Position numbers and translations under genes: made by a program. A DNA stretch of 64,000 nt. Source: KBS-96 sp963722585. Lineage in GTDB: Bacteria; Acidobacteriota; Terriglobia; Bryobacterales; Bryobacteraceae. The first letter of the stretch is position 1. The number at the start of each line of letters is the position of its first letter. The stretch is taken from assembly GCA_963722585.1 (NCBI GenBank), contig CAVRNU010000002.1, forward strand, positions 62,001 through 126,000, given 5' to 3'. The notes beneath the pieces were generated by a model. The model searched no databases and was not told the DNA's origin. It saw nothing but the letters and a program-made list of their open reading frames with translations. Positions 1 to 8,808 of the stretch are shown here, in pieces.

Positions 1-1275
1 TACGCCGCTTCCGGTGGTTCGAACAAAAGAGTAATAGGCGGCGCCGACGGCAACGGCAAGATCGAGATCCTGGTTCTCGAAGACGTGTGGGGTGCGGCCG
101 TACCAGCGCCCGACGACATCGCGAACACGTTCCCGAAAAGTCGACGGAATGAAGAAACCACCGTTGAATAAGATGGCGTCGACGCCCTTTTCCGTTCCGG
201 GCGCCTGCGCCAGAAACTCGGCAAGGTGGCGCGTGATCGCCGGGTCGGATACATACGGCAGCCCCAGCTCGCGGAAGACGCTTTGCTTATCCTGTTGGGC
301 TTTCTCCGTTAGCCCGCAGAAAGGAAGGAAGCCGTCGAGCGCGAGCTCGAGAACCTCGGCGCGAGTGATGGTGGTTCTTAAGGTGCCACCGACGAGTGAA
401 GTGCCTCCGCCGGTCAGCGTGATCTCAAAGCTCGAGGGCCCACCTTCTGAAAGCATGCGTTCTTTGGCATTCGAGCATTGTCTCCGCAAGGCACTGCGCT
501 GCCGCAGAGACAACGATTTCCCGAGCTTCGATTCAGCGAGCCAGGAAAGAGTCAGGTCTAAGTTATCGCCGCCGAGCAGCAAATGTTTTCCAACCGCCGT
601 GCGAGTGAACTCGACACGATCGCCCTCGCGGTTGACGCGGATCAAAGTGAAATCGGTTGTGCCGCCTCCCACATCGCAAACCAGAACGACTTGGCCATCG
701 AATAGGTCTTTGTTCGATCGCGCGAGGTGAGAGGAAATCCAGGCGTAAAATGCCGCTGCGGGCTCCTCGAGGAGAGTGAGCTTTTCGAGACTGGCGGCGC
801 GCGCAGCTTCGACAGTCAACTCACGGGCCTCTTCATCGAAGCTTGCGGGCACGGTGAGAACCACGTCCTGCTCTCGAAGGCTCGAGCCCTTCGTCTTCTC
901 CCAGCGGTCGCATAAATAGGACAGATATCGTGTCGAGGCTTCGACCGGAGACATGATTCTCCCGCTCTCTTCGCTGTCCCAAGGCAATAGTTTCGCGGTC
1001 CGGTCGGCCTCCGCGTTTGACAGCCACGATTTTGCCGAATGTATCGTTTTCGTCGGCACAAGCGCGCCCTGTTCGCGCGCCCATGCGCCAATGGCCGGCG
1101 GATCGCTCAAATAAATAAACGAAGGGAGGGTGCGCAGCGCGGCGGTTTGGCTAGCGCTGAGTTGTTGTTCAACCGGCAAAGCGTGAATCGGCGGAAAGTC
1201 CGCGCCGGCAGCCTCTTCAGGATCGACGTAGGCAAGCGCGGAATTGGTTGTACCGAGGTCGATGCCGACCTTCAT
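1..1275 (-). CDS. Hsp70-family chaperone-like ATPase (3' end outside window)
   Basis: The first 425 residues of an Hsp70/actin-fold ATPase are visible, and the frame is open to the window edge. Residues 4-11 read GIDLGTTN (phosphate-1 loop), residues 170-179 carry the conserved EEPAAAFYAW region, and 201-210 read DVGGGTTDFT (phosphate-2 loop). These define the nucleotide-binding domain of the DnaK/YegD-like superfamily; the substrate-binding end is not visible. The ATG overlaps the stop of the upstream Hsp70 gene in an ATGA junction, so the two are probably translationally coupled. It is not canonical DnaK: the N-terminus is closer to the Hsp70 pairs found beside DUF2760 genes. A cytosolic chaperone role follows from the family; the clients are unknown. 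Confidence 0.9.
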   Translation of the reverse strand, partial: MKVGIDLGTTNSALAYVDPEEAAGADFPPIHALPVEQQLSASQTAALRTLPSFIYLSDPPAIGAWAREQGALVPTKTIHSAKSWLSNAEADRTAKLLPWDSEESGRIMSPVEASTRYLSYLCDRWEKTKGSSLREQDVVLTVPASFDEEARELTVEAARAASLEKLTLLEEPAAAFYAWISSHLARSNKDLFDGQVVLVCDVGGGTTDFTLIRVNREGDRVEFTRTAVGKHLLLGGDNLDLTLSWLAESKLGKSLSLRQRSALRRQCSNAKERMLSEGGPSSFEITLTGGGTSLVGGTLRTTITRAEVLELALDGFLPFCGLTEKAQQDKQSVFRELGLPYVSDPAITRHLAEFLAQAPGTEKGVDAILFNGGFFIPSTFRERVRDVVGRWYGRTPHVFENQDLDLAVAVGAAYYSFVRTTGSGV

Positions 1276-3077
1276 GCGGCGTGGCGCTCCCGCACGTTAA
1301 ACTCGAGCTTCCACCGGCGCCCATCGCTCGCCACGCACCACAGCTCGAGCATTCCGGTTTCGGTGACGTTACTTTCGAGCGTCACTGGCACAATTTCTTC
1401 GCCCTTGTCATCTCCGTGTGGTGGAAGAAAGACTTCGATGGGAGCTAGTTCCTCGAATTCGTCCGTGATCTGATCGATCATAAAGCCGGGCGCATCGGCT
1501 TTACGCGAAAGCGAGGAGAAGAAACGGAATTCCGCTTGCTCTCCAACCACAAGGGCGAATTTGCGATCGGGGAGCTCGACGCACGAACCTTCTTCCAATC
1601 CGAACGGCACAACGGTCAGGGCCTTCATCGGCGCCGGCATTCCCGGAACGGCAGGCATCGAACTCTCGATACCCACATAGTACGTCCGCGGCACGCCCCC
1701 GCGAATACGAACGCCTTTGCCGGTACGCGCCACGCCGTAATAGGCCGCGCCATGCGCAACGGCATGCATCAAGTCGCTCTGCTTGGTTTCGTTTTGAAGA
1801 ATGGCAAGAGGCGGCGCGCCTTCTTCCCGCAGCCATGTTTGAAGCACGTCGGAAATACGCGCCTCGATTGCCGCCGCTTGCAGGACGCCGCCGTTCATCA
1901 GCAGGTGAGTAGGCCGCGCAATCCCGCTCTCGCCTCTACTCTTTGCCGCCTGGCGCAAGAATTGGGCCAAGTGCTTGGTGACAGCCGCGTCGGACGCGTA
2001 GTTCAGGCCAACTTCCATCAAACCAGCTCGCCGCTGCCGTTGCGGCGCGGCATCGGCTTCTACCTTGGGAAAGAAGCCATCGAGGAGAATGCTGTGAATC
2101 TCGGCTCGCGTCAGCTTCGTTCGAATGCTACCGCCGACAAGGCCTGTGCCGCGTCCCAGTATTGTGATGTTCTGCTCGGAAACATCGCCCTTCCCCAGCA
2201 ATAGCTCTTTTGCGTTCCGGCTCTGCTGCCAAAGCGAATGAAACTGCACCGGATCGAGCTTTGTGCCCTTTTCTTTAAGCTGCTGTTCGGCATAACGCGC
2301 GAGGGCGAGATCCATATTGTCGCCGCCGAGCAGTATATGCTCGCCCACCGCGATTCGCTCGAGCTGCAACTCGCCTTCTCCTTCCGTCACAGCAATCAGC
2401 GTAAAGTCGGTGGTTCCACCACCGATGTCAACCACAAGTATTGTGTCGCCGGGGTGTATCTGTTCGCGCCAGTCCGGATTTCGCGCGATCCAGGAATAGA
2501 ACGCCGCTTGCGGCTCTTCGAGTAGCGTAACTTCGGGATAGCCAGCCAATTTCGCCGCGCGTTGGCTCAAGTCGCGAGCGGCGGCATCGAACGATGCGGG
2601 AACCGTGATCAGAACGCTCTGCGCTTCGAGCTTTGCCTCGGGGTGTTCATGGTTCCAAGCGAGGCGAAGATGCTCGAGATACTGACGCGACGCCTCAACC
2701 GGAGACACTTTGTCCACTCCATCAGGCGCTGCGACCGGTAGAAGAGGCTGCGTAGGATCGGCATTTTGGCTCGACAGCCACGACTTCGCCGAAGAAACCA
2801 GGCGGCTCGCGTTCTCGACCCCGCGCTTTTGCGCGAGCCTTCCGGTGATATACGGGGGATTATCGTTCCACGGCAAAGCCAGCGCGCCTTCGACAAATTC
2901 GCTTGGACCCGGAATGTAGAGCGACGATGGAAGCAGCGTTTCCGGCGACAGCTCGCCCGGATTCACAAGTTGCGGCACGTCGAACAAAGCGAGCCGCGGC
3001 TCTTCCTCGTCCGCCGGAGCACGCGCCAGGGCGCAATTCGTCGTACCGAGATCGATGCCAATGATAAACCGCGGCAT
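1272..3077 (-). CDS. Hsp70-family protein, second paralogue
   Basis: A 601-residue Hsp70-family protein counted from the ATG at 3077. A TTG at 3098 would add seven residues but would overlap the upstream gene; the ATG leaves a 7-nt gap. Residues 7-14 read GIDLGTTN and about 217-226 read DIGGGTTDFT, the two phosphate loops of the actin-like ATPase fold. The protein continues past the nucleotide-binding domain into a divergent C-terminal region with no obvious J-protein-binding tail. It shares motifs and order with the following Hsp70 gene, so the two may be tandem paralogues that act together. The stop overlaps the next start (ATGA). Operon order is DUF2760, this gene, then the truncated Hsp70. 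Confidence 0.9.
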   Translation of the reverse strand: MPRFIIGIDLGTTNCALARAPADEEEPRLALFDVPQLVNPGELSPETLLPSSLYIPGPSEFVEGALALPWNDNPPYITGRLAQKRGVENASRLVSSAKSWLSSQNADPTQPLLPVAAPDGVDKVSPVEASRQYLEHLRLAWNHEHPEAKLEAQSVLITVPASFDAAARDLSQRAAKLAGYPEVTLLEEPQAAFYSWIARNPDWREQIHPGDTILVVDIGGGTTDFTLIAVTEGEGELQLERIAVGEHILLGGDNMDLALARYAEQQLKEKGTKLDPVQFHSLWQQSRNAKELLLGKGDVSEQNITILGRGTGLVGGSIRTKLTRAEIHSILLDGFFPKVEADAAPQRQRRAGLMEVGLNYASDAAVTKHLAQFLRQAAKSRGESGIARPTHLLMNGGVLQAAAIEARISDVLQTWLREEGAPPLAILQNETKQSDLMHAVAHGAAYYGVARTGKGVRIRGGVPRTYYVGIESSMPAVPGMPAPMKALTVVPFGLEEGSCVELPDRKFALVVGEQAEFRFFSSLSRKADAPGFMIDQITDEFEELAPIEVFLPPHGDDKGEEIVPVTLESNVTETGMLELWCVASDGRRWKLEFNVRERHAA

Positions 3078-3084
3078 GTAAATC

Positions 3085-3633
3085 TTATTCGACTTCAATT
3101 TCAGCGGGAGCGATTACTTTCACGTCCTGCTTGCCAATCGAGGGTAGGTTCACCGCATCCGCCATCCAACCTTTGTGCCGCAGTATGCCACCGCTCGATT
3201 TTCCGCTCGCCGGCACATTACCCAGCAACTTCATTCGATTCGGATCGGGCGCCTTCGCCGAATCCAGTTTTTGAAATGTGCCTTCAACCGAATCGACCAC
3301 CGGCAGAAGTTTGAAGTGGCGAGTCAAACTTGCGCGGCAATCGGCGTGCAAACTGCGAACCGCCGCGCCCACCTGATCGTCCGTATAGGCCGTGATATCT
3401 TCCATCAGAAAGTCGATCAACCGCGCATCTCGCTGCAAGATGCCGAGAATCTGCAATGCGCCATCGCTCGCCTTCGGCAGTTCCGGAGTTGGAGGCGCCG
3501 GAGCGGCCGGCTTCGCTTTCGTATAACCGAACTCGCGCGCGACATCCTCCGGCAGTATGCCGCCAAACAGAATTGAGAAGAAGCTACGGAAAGCTGATGA
3601 GACGCGCCGCAAATGATCCTCTTTTCTACTCAA
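3085..3633 (-). CDS. DUF2760 domain protein
   Basis: A 182-residue protein resembling the DUF2760 family, which is repeatedly found next to atypical Hsp70 genes. The N-terminus has a Phe-rich amphipathic stretch (SAFRSFFSILFGG, about residues 12-24), followed by a Pro/Ala linker near 40-55 and a mostly soluble C-terminal domain ending in an acidic tail. No catalytic motif is recognised. The start is a TTG with no strong ribosome binding site, so the N-terminus is uncertain by a few residues. Its position as first gene of an operon with two Hsp70s suggests a co-chaperone or client-adaptor role. That is inference from context; the family itself has no assigned function. Confidence 0.75.
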   Translation of the reverse strand: MSRKEDHLRRVSSAFRSFFSILFGGILPEDVAREFGYTKAKPAAPAPPTPELPKASDGALQILGILQRDARLIDFLMEDITAYTDDQVGAAVRSLHADCRASLTRHFKLLPVVDSVEGTFQKLDSAKAPDPNRMKLLGNVPASGKSSGGILRHKGWMADAVNLPSIGKQDVKVIAPAEIEVE

Positions 3634-3790
3634 GCATACAGTCCGCAGACCGTTAGAGGTCTCGAAATCGGAGATGTCTTACTTGATTCAAAAGACGTTG
3701 TCAACTTTTTTGTGGATTCAAATGTGCAAATCCCGCTATAGTAGAACAAAGCAGTACCAAATTGTTTGAAAGGGAAAATCAGTATTCAGT

Positions 3791-3886
3791 ATGGCAACCA
3801 AAAAGAAAGCAATGAAGAAAGCAACGAAGAAGGCAGCAAAGAAAGCAACGAAGAAGGCCACCAAAAAAGCCGCGAAAAAGAAGTAG
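3791..3886 (+). CDS. Tiny Lys/Ala-rich peptide, histone H1-tail-like
   Basis: A 31-codon reading frame made almost only of Lys, Ala and Thr in KKAT/KKAA repeats, starting MATKKKAMKK and ending KKAAKKK before TAG. Such repeats resemble the C-terminal tails of histone H1-like bacterial nucleoid proteins and DNA-binding tails, which bind DNA by charge. A purine-rich stretch (AAAGGGAAA) lies about 15 nt upstream of the ATG, a loose ribosome binding site. A hairpin with a T run follows within 30 bp, consistent with a short monocistronic transcript. It could be a stand-alone nucleoid peptide or the remnant of a longer H1-like gene. Codons are A-rich compared with the neighbours. Confidence 0.55.
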   Translation: MATKKKAMKKATKKAAKKATKKATKKAAKKK

Positions 3887-3910
3887 ACACCGCGAAATCA
3901 GCGCCGGCTG

Positions 3911-3951
3911 AAAAAGCGCCCGTAACAACTGACGTTGCTATGGGCGTTTTT
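3911..3951 (+). terminator. Probable rho-independent terminator after the Lys/Ala peptide gene
   Basis: GCGCCC and GGGCG arms flank a loop that can itself pair (CAAC with GTTG). The structure is preceded by an A run and followed by TTTTT. It lies 25 bp after the small ORF stop and before the tRNA gene. Confidence 0.6.
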
Positions 3952-3992
3952 AATTCTTAGGAGCTCGCCGCCCGTGCTAGCCTAAAAAATGC

Positions 3993-4069
3993 GCCGGTGT
4001 AGCTCAGGTGGTTAGAGCGACGGTCTCATAATCCGTAGGTCGCAGGTTCAACTCCTGCCGCCGGCACCA
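3993..4069 (+). tRNA. tRNA-Met (anticodon CAT), elongator type
   Basis: A 77-nt cloverleaf. The acceptor GCCGGTG pairs with CGCCGGC (one G-T pair), the D-arm is GCTC/GAGC, the anticodon loop is CTCATAA, and the T-arm is GCAGG/CCTGC around TTCAACT. ACCA is encoded. The anticodon CAT could also be read as Ile2 if the C is modified to lysidine; the anticodon stem lacks the GGG/CCC run of initiators. Confidence 0.9.
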
Positions 4070-4156
4070 GCCTCTCTTCACAGGAACGAAGCTGCCTTTG
4101 AATCGCCCAGGTTTTCTTTCAATTCTTGCTTCGAACTGCACTGGAAGGTGAGGACA

Positions 4157-5386
4157 TCAAGGCCTCAATGCCGACCGACGCTGCTCGAGGAAGCGGCGGA
4201 CGGAGGCATCGCGCTCGAGACCGATTGCGATTTCGTACGCGCGCCGGGCATCGCTGCGGGCGCCTGTCTTGGCCAGCAGCTCCGCGCGTGCAGCCCAGTA
4301 GGGTTGGTATTCGGCGAGCCGCGTATCGGCGGACACTGCTTGTATCGCTTCGAGAGCGGCGGCGGCGCCCTGCAATTCCGCGATGGCCAGGGCGCGATTA
4401 ATGGCGACCACAGGTGAGCCGGTCAGCGTCAACAGCGCGTCGTAGAGCTGTACCACGGCCAGCCAGTTGTCATGACCCGTGCGGCGGCGATAAACGTGCG
4501 CCGACTGCAAGGCTGCTTCGAGCTGATACCGGCCAACCGAGCGCAGAGCGCTCGCGCGCCGAAGCAGCGTCTCGGCCTCCTCGATCATCTGCCAGTCCCA
4601 CAGTGCCGGATCCTGATTGGCAAGCGGGACGTATTCGCCGTCCTTGCTGCGTCGCGCGCGACGACGGGCCTCCGCGTGAAGCACGAGTGCAAGCAGGCCC
4701 AGCGCCTCAGGCTCGTCCGGCAGCAGTTCGGCCACAAGCCTTGACAGGAAAAACGCTTCCTCGGTGAGATCGCGGCGGGCGACATCGGTTCCGCAAGCGT
4801 CGGTCCAAGCTTCCGCGAATGCGGCGTAAACGGCGTCCAACACAGTATCGAGCCGGCCCGGAAGCTCCTCGCGCTCCGGAATGCGAAACGGGATGCCCGC
4901 CTGCCGGATCTTGTTCTTAGCGCGGACCAGGCGCTGGCCCATCGCCGCCGGAGACATGAGGAACGCGGAGGCGATTGTTGCCGCGTCGAGTCCCAGCACT
5001 ACTTGCAGAGTCAAGGGCGCACGAATGCCGGCGTCGATCGCAGGGTGGGCGCAGGCGAACATCAGCGCGAGCCGTCGATCCGGCATCTCCGCATCAGCCT
5101 GGGCAGAGTCCAGCACTTCGGCCATAATCTGCAATTGCTTGGCCGCAATGTCGCCGCTACGACGCCGGCGCGTGGTATCGATCGTCTTTCGGCGGCCGAC
5201 GGTCAATAACCACGCTTCGGGGTTCGACGGACAGCCATTTAGCGGCCAATCCTCCAGTGCCGCAGCGAATGCTTCCGACAGTGCGTCTTCGGCAGCCGCT
5301 ACATCCCGCGTGCGCGTCGCGATCAGGGCAACGAGCTTGCCGTAGCTGCGGCGCGCGACCGCGTCCGCCGTGCTACGTGCTTGCAT
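4157..5386 (-). CDS. ECF-type RNA polymerase sigma factor with C-terminal DUF6596-like extension
   Basis: A 409-residue sigma factor counted from the ATG at 5386. An upstream ATG at 5434 would overlap the neighbouring gene and add 16 unlike residues. Region 2 lies in roughly residues 10-75, with the acidic helix around AAAEDALSEAFAAAL. Region 4 follows at about 115-170, including ATIASAFLMSPAAMGQRLVR, the DNA-contacting helix-turn-helix. The remaining ~230 residues form the helical, TPR-like extension typical of ECF42-like sigma factors. That group is known to sit beside genes encoding YCII/DGPF proteins, exactly as here: the neighbour upstream in the same operon begins with such a domain. 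No anti-sigma factor is visible, so control probably runs through the C-terminal extension. Confidence 0.88.
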   Translation of the reverse strand: MQARSTADAVARRSYGKLVALIATRTRDVAAAEDALSEAFAAALEDWPLNGCPSNPEAWLLTVGRRKTIDTTRRRRSGDIAAKQLQIMAEVLDSAQADAEMPDRRLALMFACAHPAIDAGIRAPLTLQVVLGLDAATIASAFLMSPAAMGQRLVRAKNKIRQAGIPFRIPEREELPGRLDTVLDAVYAAFAEAWTDACGTDVARRDLTEEAFFLSRLVAELLPDEPEALGLLALVLHAEARRRARRSKDGEYVPLANQDPALWDWQMIEEAETLLRRASALRSVGRYQLEAALQSAHVYRRRTGHDNWLAVVQLYDALLTLTGSPVVAINRALAIAELQGAAAALEAIQAVSADTRLAEYQPYWAARAELLAKTGARSDARRAYEIAIGLERDASVRRFLEQRRSALRP

Positions 5387-5412
5387 CTCACTCTCATGCG
5401 AGTGCTCCTTAT

Positions 5413-6396
5413 CTACTTCTCCGGCTCGTAGCATAGCAGGACATTCCCATTGCCGAAGGTCCGCGTTTTTGTCAGCTTCAGCAGCAGTCTCTCTTTGATG
5501 CCGTCGAACATCGTGCGTCCCTGGCCAAGAGCGATGGGATTGACCACGATCTGGTATTCATCGATCAAACCCTCCTGCGCCAGTTGCGAAACGATGCTGC
5601 CGCTTCCCAAAATCACCAGGTCCTCACCGGGCTCTTTCTTCATCTTTCGTACTTCCGCTGCAGGGTCGCCCTTTACCAGTGTTGTATTGTTCCACGATGC
5701 CTTATCCAATGTTCTCGAAAACACGACCTTCGGCAGATTATTCATCCGTTCAGCCACGACAGGATTATTCTCTGCCGCCAATGGTGTGGGCCAGTAGCGC
5801 ATCATCAGCTCGTATGTAATCCTGCCGAACAATAAGACGCCTCCACCCTTCGCATTATCCGCGGCGAATGCACTCCACTCCGAATCCTGCTTATGAGCCC
5901 AGCTCATGTCGCCATTTTTGTCCACAAAGTAACCATCGAGCGCGACCATGTTGAAAACGCCTAATTTCCGCATGTTGGTTTCCCTTTCATTCTGCTGTCG
6001 ACGTCTCTGGCGGGTCGTGTCCGCGAGCTCCGCACGCATTTCTTCCAGCTTTTTATCTGAGATTGGACGCACCTCGACGACACCGTGAAGCGCGGTCGGA
6101 CAGCGGGCTGCCCACGAGAGTGCGGCATCGAGATCGGGCACGTCGATGATACGAAAGCCGCCGAGCTGTTCTTTTGAATCGGCATATGGACCGTCCAGCA
6201 CCTGGGTCTTGCCGTTCACAGTGCGCACGGTGGTTGCTGTAGAGGTGGGATGCAGGCCGGTGGCGTTCTTCAAGACGCCCGCGTTCGCCATGGCCTCTGT
6301 GTATGACATGTAGGCACCGAGCCAGTGCTCTTTTTCAGCCTTGGTCAGTTTGGGCCAACCGGCCTCGTTTACATAGTCCATCAGAATGTATTTCAC
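5413..6396 (-). CDS. YCII (DGPF) domain fused to a dihydrofolate-reductase/RibD-like domain
   Basis: A 327-residue two-domain protein. Residues 1 to about 115 are a YCII/DGPF domain (motif DGPYADSKEQLGGF), a small ferredoxin-like fold usually linked to ECF42 sigma factors. Residues 142-327 are a RibD C-terminal/DHFR-like reductase domain with NMVALDGYFVDKNGD near its start and GSGSIVSQL near the end. The two are normally separate genes. The linker is Arg/Gln-rich and contains an internal ATG (residue 142, position 5973) preceded by AAAGGG, so the reductase half may also be made alone or may once have been a separate gene. It is upstream of and co-directional with the sigma factor (26-nt gap). 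The substrate is unknown. Confidence 0.85.
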   Translation of the reverse strand: MKYILMDYVNEAGWPKLTKAEKEHWLGAYMSYTEAMANAGVLKNATGLHPTSTATTVRTVNGKTQVLDGPYADSKEQLGGFRIIDVPDLDAALSWAARCPTALHGVVEVRPISDKKLEEMRAELADTTRQRRRQQNERETNMRKLGVFNMVALDGYFVDKNGDMSWAHKQDSEWSAFAADNAKGGGVLLFGRITYELMMRYWPTPLAAENNPVVAERMNNLPKVVFSRTLDKASWNNTTLVKGDPAAEVRKMKKEPGEDLVILGSGSIVSQLAQEGLIDEYQIVVNPIALGQGRTMFDGIKERLLLKLTKTRTFGNGNVLLCYEPEK

Positions 6397-6631
6397 TTGG
6401 AATCTCCGTTATCGAGTTGTGGCGGCTACTATGTTCCGCCATCACAATGACGCTCGAACGTTCGCGATTTGGACAGCCGCGCCAAAATAATCGCGCAAAA
6501 ACCTCCATTCCTACGGCGGCCTGTGCCGGCGCTCACAACCGGGAACTTCTGAGTTGCCGCCAATGCGCTCAGAACGGTCCCTTCACTCCTCGGAGCCCCT
6601 GTCCCCAACCTTGCTTTTCGGCGAGAATGTA

Positions 6632-7168
6632 ATGATGCCGCAGGGGCAAAAGTACGCCAGGATCGAGCGCGAGCGCCGGTTCCTTCTCGAGCAATTTCCA
6701 AGCAACGCACATGTCGTACGAGCCCGTCGCATAACCGACCGCTACATCGACGGCACTGCCCTGCGCTTGCGGAAACAAAGCCAAGACCATGGTCCGGCCA
6801 CATTCAAACTCACGCAGAAGATTTCAGCGCGGGCCAGCGGAGCGCAGCAGGGATTCGTTACGAGCATGTATCTCACCGAAGACGAGTTTTGCGTGCTAGC
6901 GAAACTTCCGGCGACCAAACTCAGCAAGACTCGCTACAGCGTGCCGCCTTTCGGCATTGACGTCTTCGAAGACACATTGGAAGGTTTACTCCTCGCCGAA
7001 GCAGAGTTCGATTCGGCGGGCGACGCTGACGCACTGATGCTGCCTGCGTTCGTTTATCGGGAAGTATCCGCCGACGGTCGATTCACGGGTGGTCGCCTTG
7101 TCCGCGCCTCACGACGGGACATCAAGAGTTGGCTCTTGGAGTACGGGATCAGCCTCATGTCCTCGTGA
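6632..7168 (+). CDS. CYTH/triphosphate-tunnel-like protein
   Basis: About 178 residues from the ATG at 6632. A longer frame starts at 6554 but its extra 26 residues look non-coding. The N-terminal segment reads IERERRFLL, the ExExK-type signature strand of the CYTH/triphosphate tunnel metalloenzyme superfamily, here with Arg in place of Lys. RYIDGTALRLRKQ and ATFKLTQKI follow in the positions of the next two tunnel strands, and LLLAEAEF supplies a late acidic strand. Members hydrolyse or cyclise nucleotide or inorganic triphosphates using divalent metal. The Lys-to-Arg change makes the exact activity uncertain. It stands alone between a divergent operon and a tRNA gene. Soluble, no signal peptide. 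Confidence 0.7.
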   Translation: MMPQGQKYARIERERRFLLEQFPSNAHVVRARRITDRYIDGTALRLRKQSQDHGPATFKLTQKISARASGAQQGFVTSMYLTEDEFCVLAKLPATKLSKTRYSVPPFGIDVFEDTLEGLLLAEAEFDSAGDADALMLPAFVYREVSADGRFTGGRLVRASRRDIKSWLLEYGISLMSS

Positions 7169-7352
7169 ACTTGCAGTACCTCTCGGTTTTGGAAACTCTT
7201 CAAAGGATCACGGTCAAACCTGAAACCATCGGCCAAGGGCGTGCGCCGGGCTGAAACTGGGAGGGGGCCTCCTCCCGGCATCAGCAACAAACGAAGACCA
7301 CACAATCGAATGGTTGCATGGCCCTGAGAAGCTGCTGAAACAAGAAAATTCT

Positions 7353-7429
<77 letters not shown>

Positions 7430-7489
7430 ACCGTATGGTAACAAATGCGCGAACGATGAGGGGCGGACCGCGCCGGGCCGCTAGCCGCA

Positions 7490-7608
7490 TGTGGCAGAAG
7501 TCCGAAGGAAGGAACAAGACAGGCGAAAGCGCCGGTCCCACCTCACAAGATCAAGGTCTTGCACACCAGGTGGGACAGGCATTCAGTCTGTCGGGAACTT
7601 CTGCCACA
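7490..7608. repeat. 119-bp nested palindrome, MITE-like
   Basis: Three nested inverted repeats share one centre. The outer arms are TGTGGCAGAAGT (7490-7501) and its complement at 7597-7608. The middle arms are GTCCCACCT (7535-7543) and its complement at 7568-7576. The inner hairpin is CAAGA/TCTTG at 7546-7561. No reading frame is supported. It ends 6 bp before the TA target site of the IS630-like element, so it may be a non-autonomous element or part of a hairpin-rich intergenic repeat. Confidence 0.6.
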
Positions 7609-7616
7609 GACTCTTA

Positions 7617-8805
7617 GTCTCCTGTCCCAGAAATCAGTGAACTAATGTCGCGCCAGTTCGTCTAACATCTGAGGAGGTTTCAGAATGCGGACGGGGCGAC
7701 CGAAACAACCGTTGGTGTTGACCGAAGGAGAGCGCGAACGGCTTGAGTCGCTGGCCCATCGGGCGCGCAGTCAGCCATTACTGGCTCGGCGGGCGCGAGT
7801 GGTGCTGGCATGCGCCGAAGGCCTGGACAACAAAGCCGCCGCGAAGAGACTGCGCTGCCTGGGCATGGTGGGCAAGTGGCGCGCGCGGTTTCTTAGGAGG
7901 CGCCTCGAAGGAATTTACGACGAACCACGCCACGGGGCGCCACGTAAAATCAGCGATGACCAGGTCGAGCAAATCGTGATTCAAACGCTCGAAAATACGC
8001 CGCGCGGACAGACGCACTGGAGCAAACGCGAACTGGCCAAGGCCACCGGGCTCAGCCGCATGACGATCAGCCGGATCTGGCACGCCTTCGGCCTACAGCC
8101 GCATTGAACCGAAGCTTTCAAACTCTCGCCCGACCCATTGCTGATCGAAAAGGTCCGGGACATCGTGGGCCTGTACATGAACCCGCCCGATCACGCGCTG
8201 GTCTTCTGCGTTGATGAAAAGAGCCAGATTCAGGCGCTGGATCGCACCCAGCCCATGCTGCCCTTACGGCCGGGGCAACTCGAGCGCCCCACACACGACT
8301 ACAAACGCCACGGCACCACCTCCCTATTCGCTGCGCTGGAACTGAAGACCAGCCGCGTCATCGGCCAGTTGCATCGCCGGCATCGTTCTCGGGAATTCCG
8401 CAGATTTCTCGATACCATCGAGGCGAACGTGCCCGCTGATCTGGATGTGCACGTCGTGCTGGCAACTATGGAACACACAAAACGGCGATCATCCGGAAGT
8501 GGTTCGCCAAACGACCGCACTTTCATGTTCACTTCACCCCAACCTACGGTTCCTGGATTAACTTGGTGGAGCGCTGGTTCGCCGAAATCACGAACAAGCG
8601 GATTCGTCGTGGCGCATTCCGAAGCGTGAAAGAACTGGAGGCGGCCATCCACGAATACATCGAGGTTCACAACGAAGACCCTAAACCCTTCGTCTGGACC
8701 AGGACCGCTGACGAAATTCTGGCCAGTATCGCACGCTTCGCTCGCCGCACAAACTCCGCTGTCCAGCCTCCCCGACTTAGCTCACGAACCATTGGGACAG
8801 GAGAC
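7617..8805 (+). mobile_element. IS630-family insertion sequence, decayed
   Basis: A 1189-bp element with imperfect terminal inverted repeats of about 31 bp. Both ends share GTCTCCTGTCCCA, then diverge and share GTGA-CTAA further in (7617-7647 and 8775-8805). It is flanked by TA at 7615-7616 and 8806-8807, the TA target duplication characteristic of the IS630/Tc1/mariner group. Its only gene is a broken DDE transposase. Removing the element plus one TA restores a TAA stop for the adjacent NIPSNAP gene, so the empty site can be read directly. Confidence 0.88.
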
Positions 8806-8808
8806 TAG
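7685..8808 (+). pseudogene. IS630-family transposase, disrupted
   Basis: The N-terminal part (140 codons from 7685) has the helix-turn-helix region (LSRMTISRIWHAFG) and stops at TGA 8105-8107, where CGA would continue the frame. Downstream, in the same frame, comes the catalytic core: FCVDEKSQIQALDR holds the first Asp. Near 8464 a one-base loss destroys the second Asp block: VVLATM where DNYGTHK would be expected, with TYGSWINLVERWFAEI readable in the shifted frame and supplying the Glu. All three parts of the DDE triad can be recognised but not in one frame, so the enzyme is inactive unless the errors are artefacts. The final stop TAG uses the host TA target bases. Confidence 0.88.
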
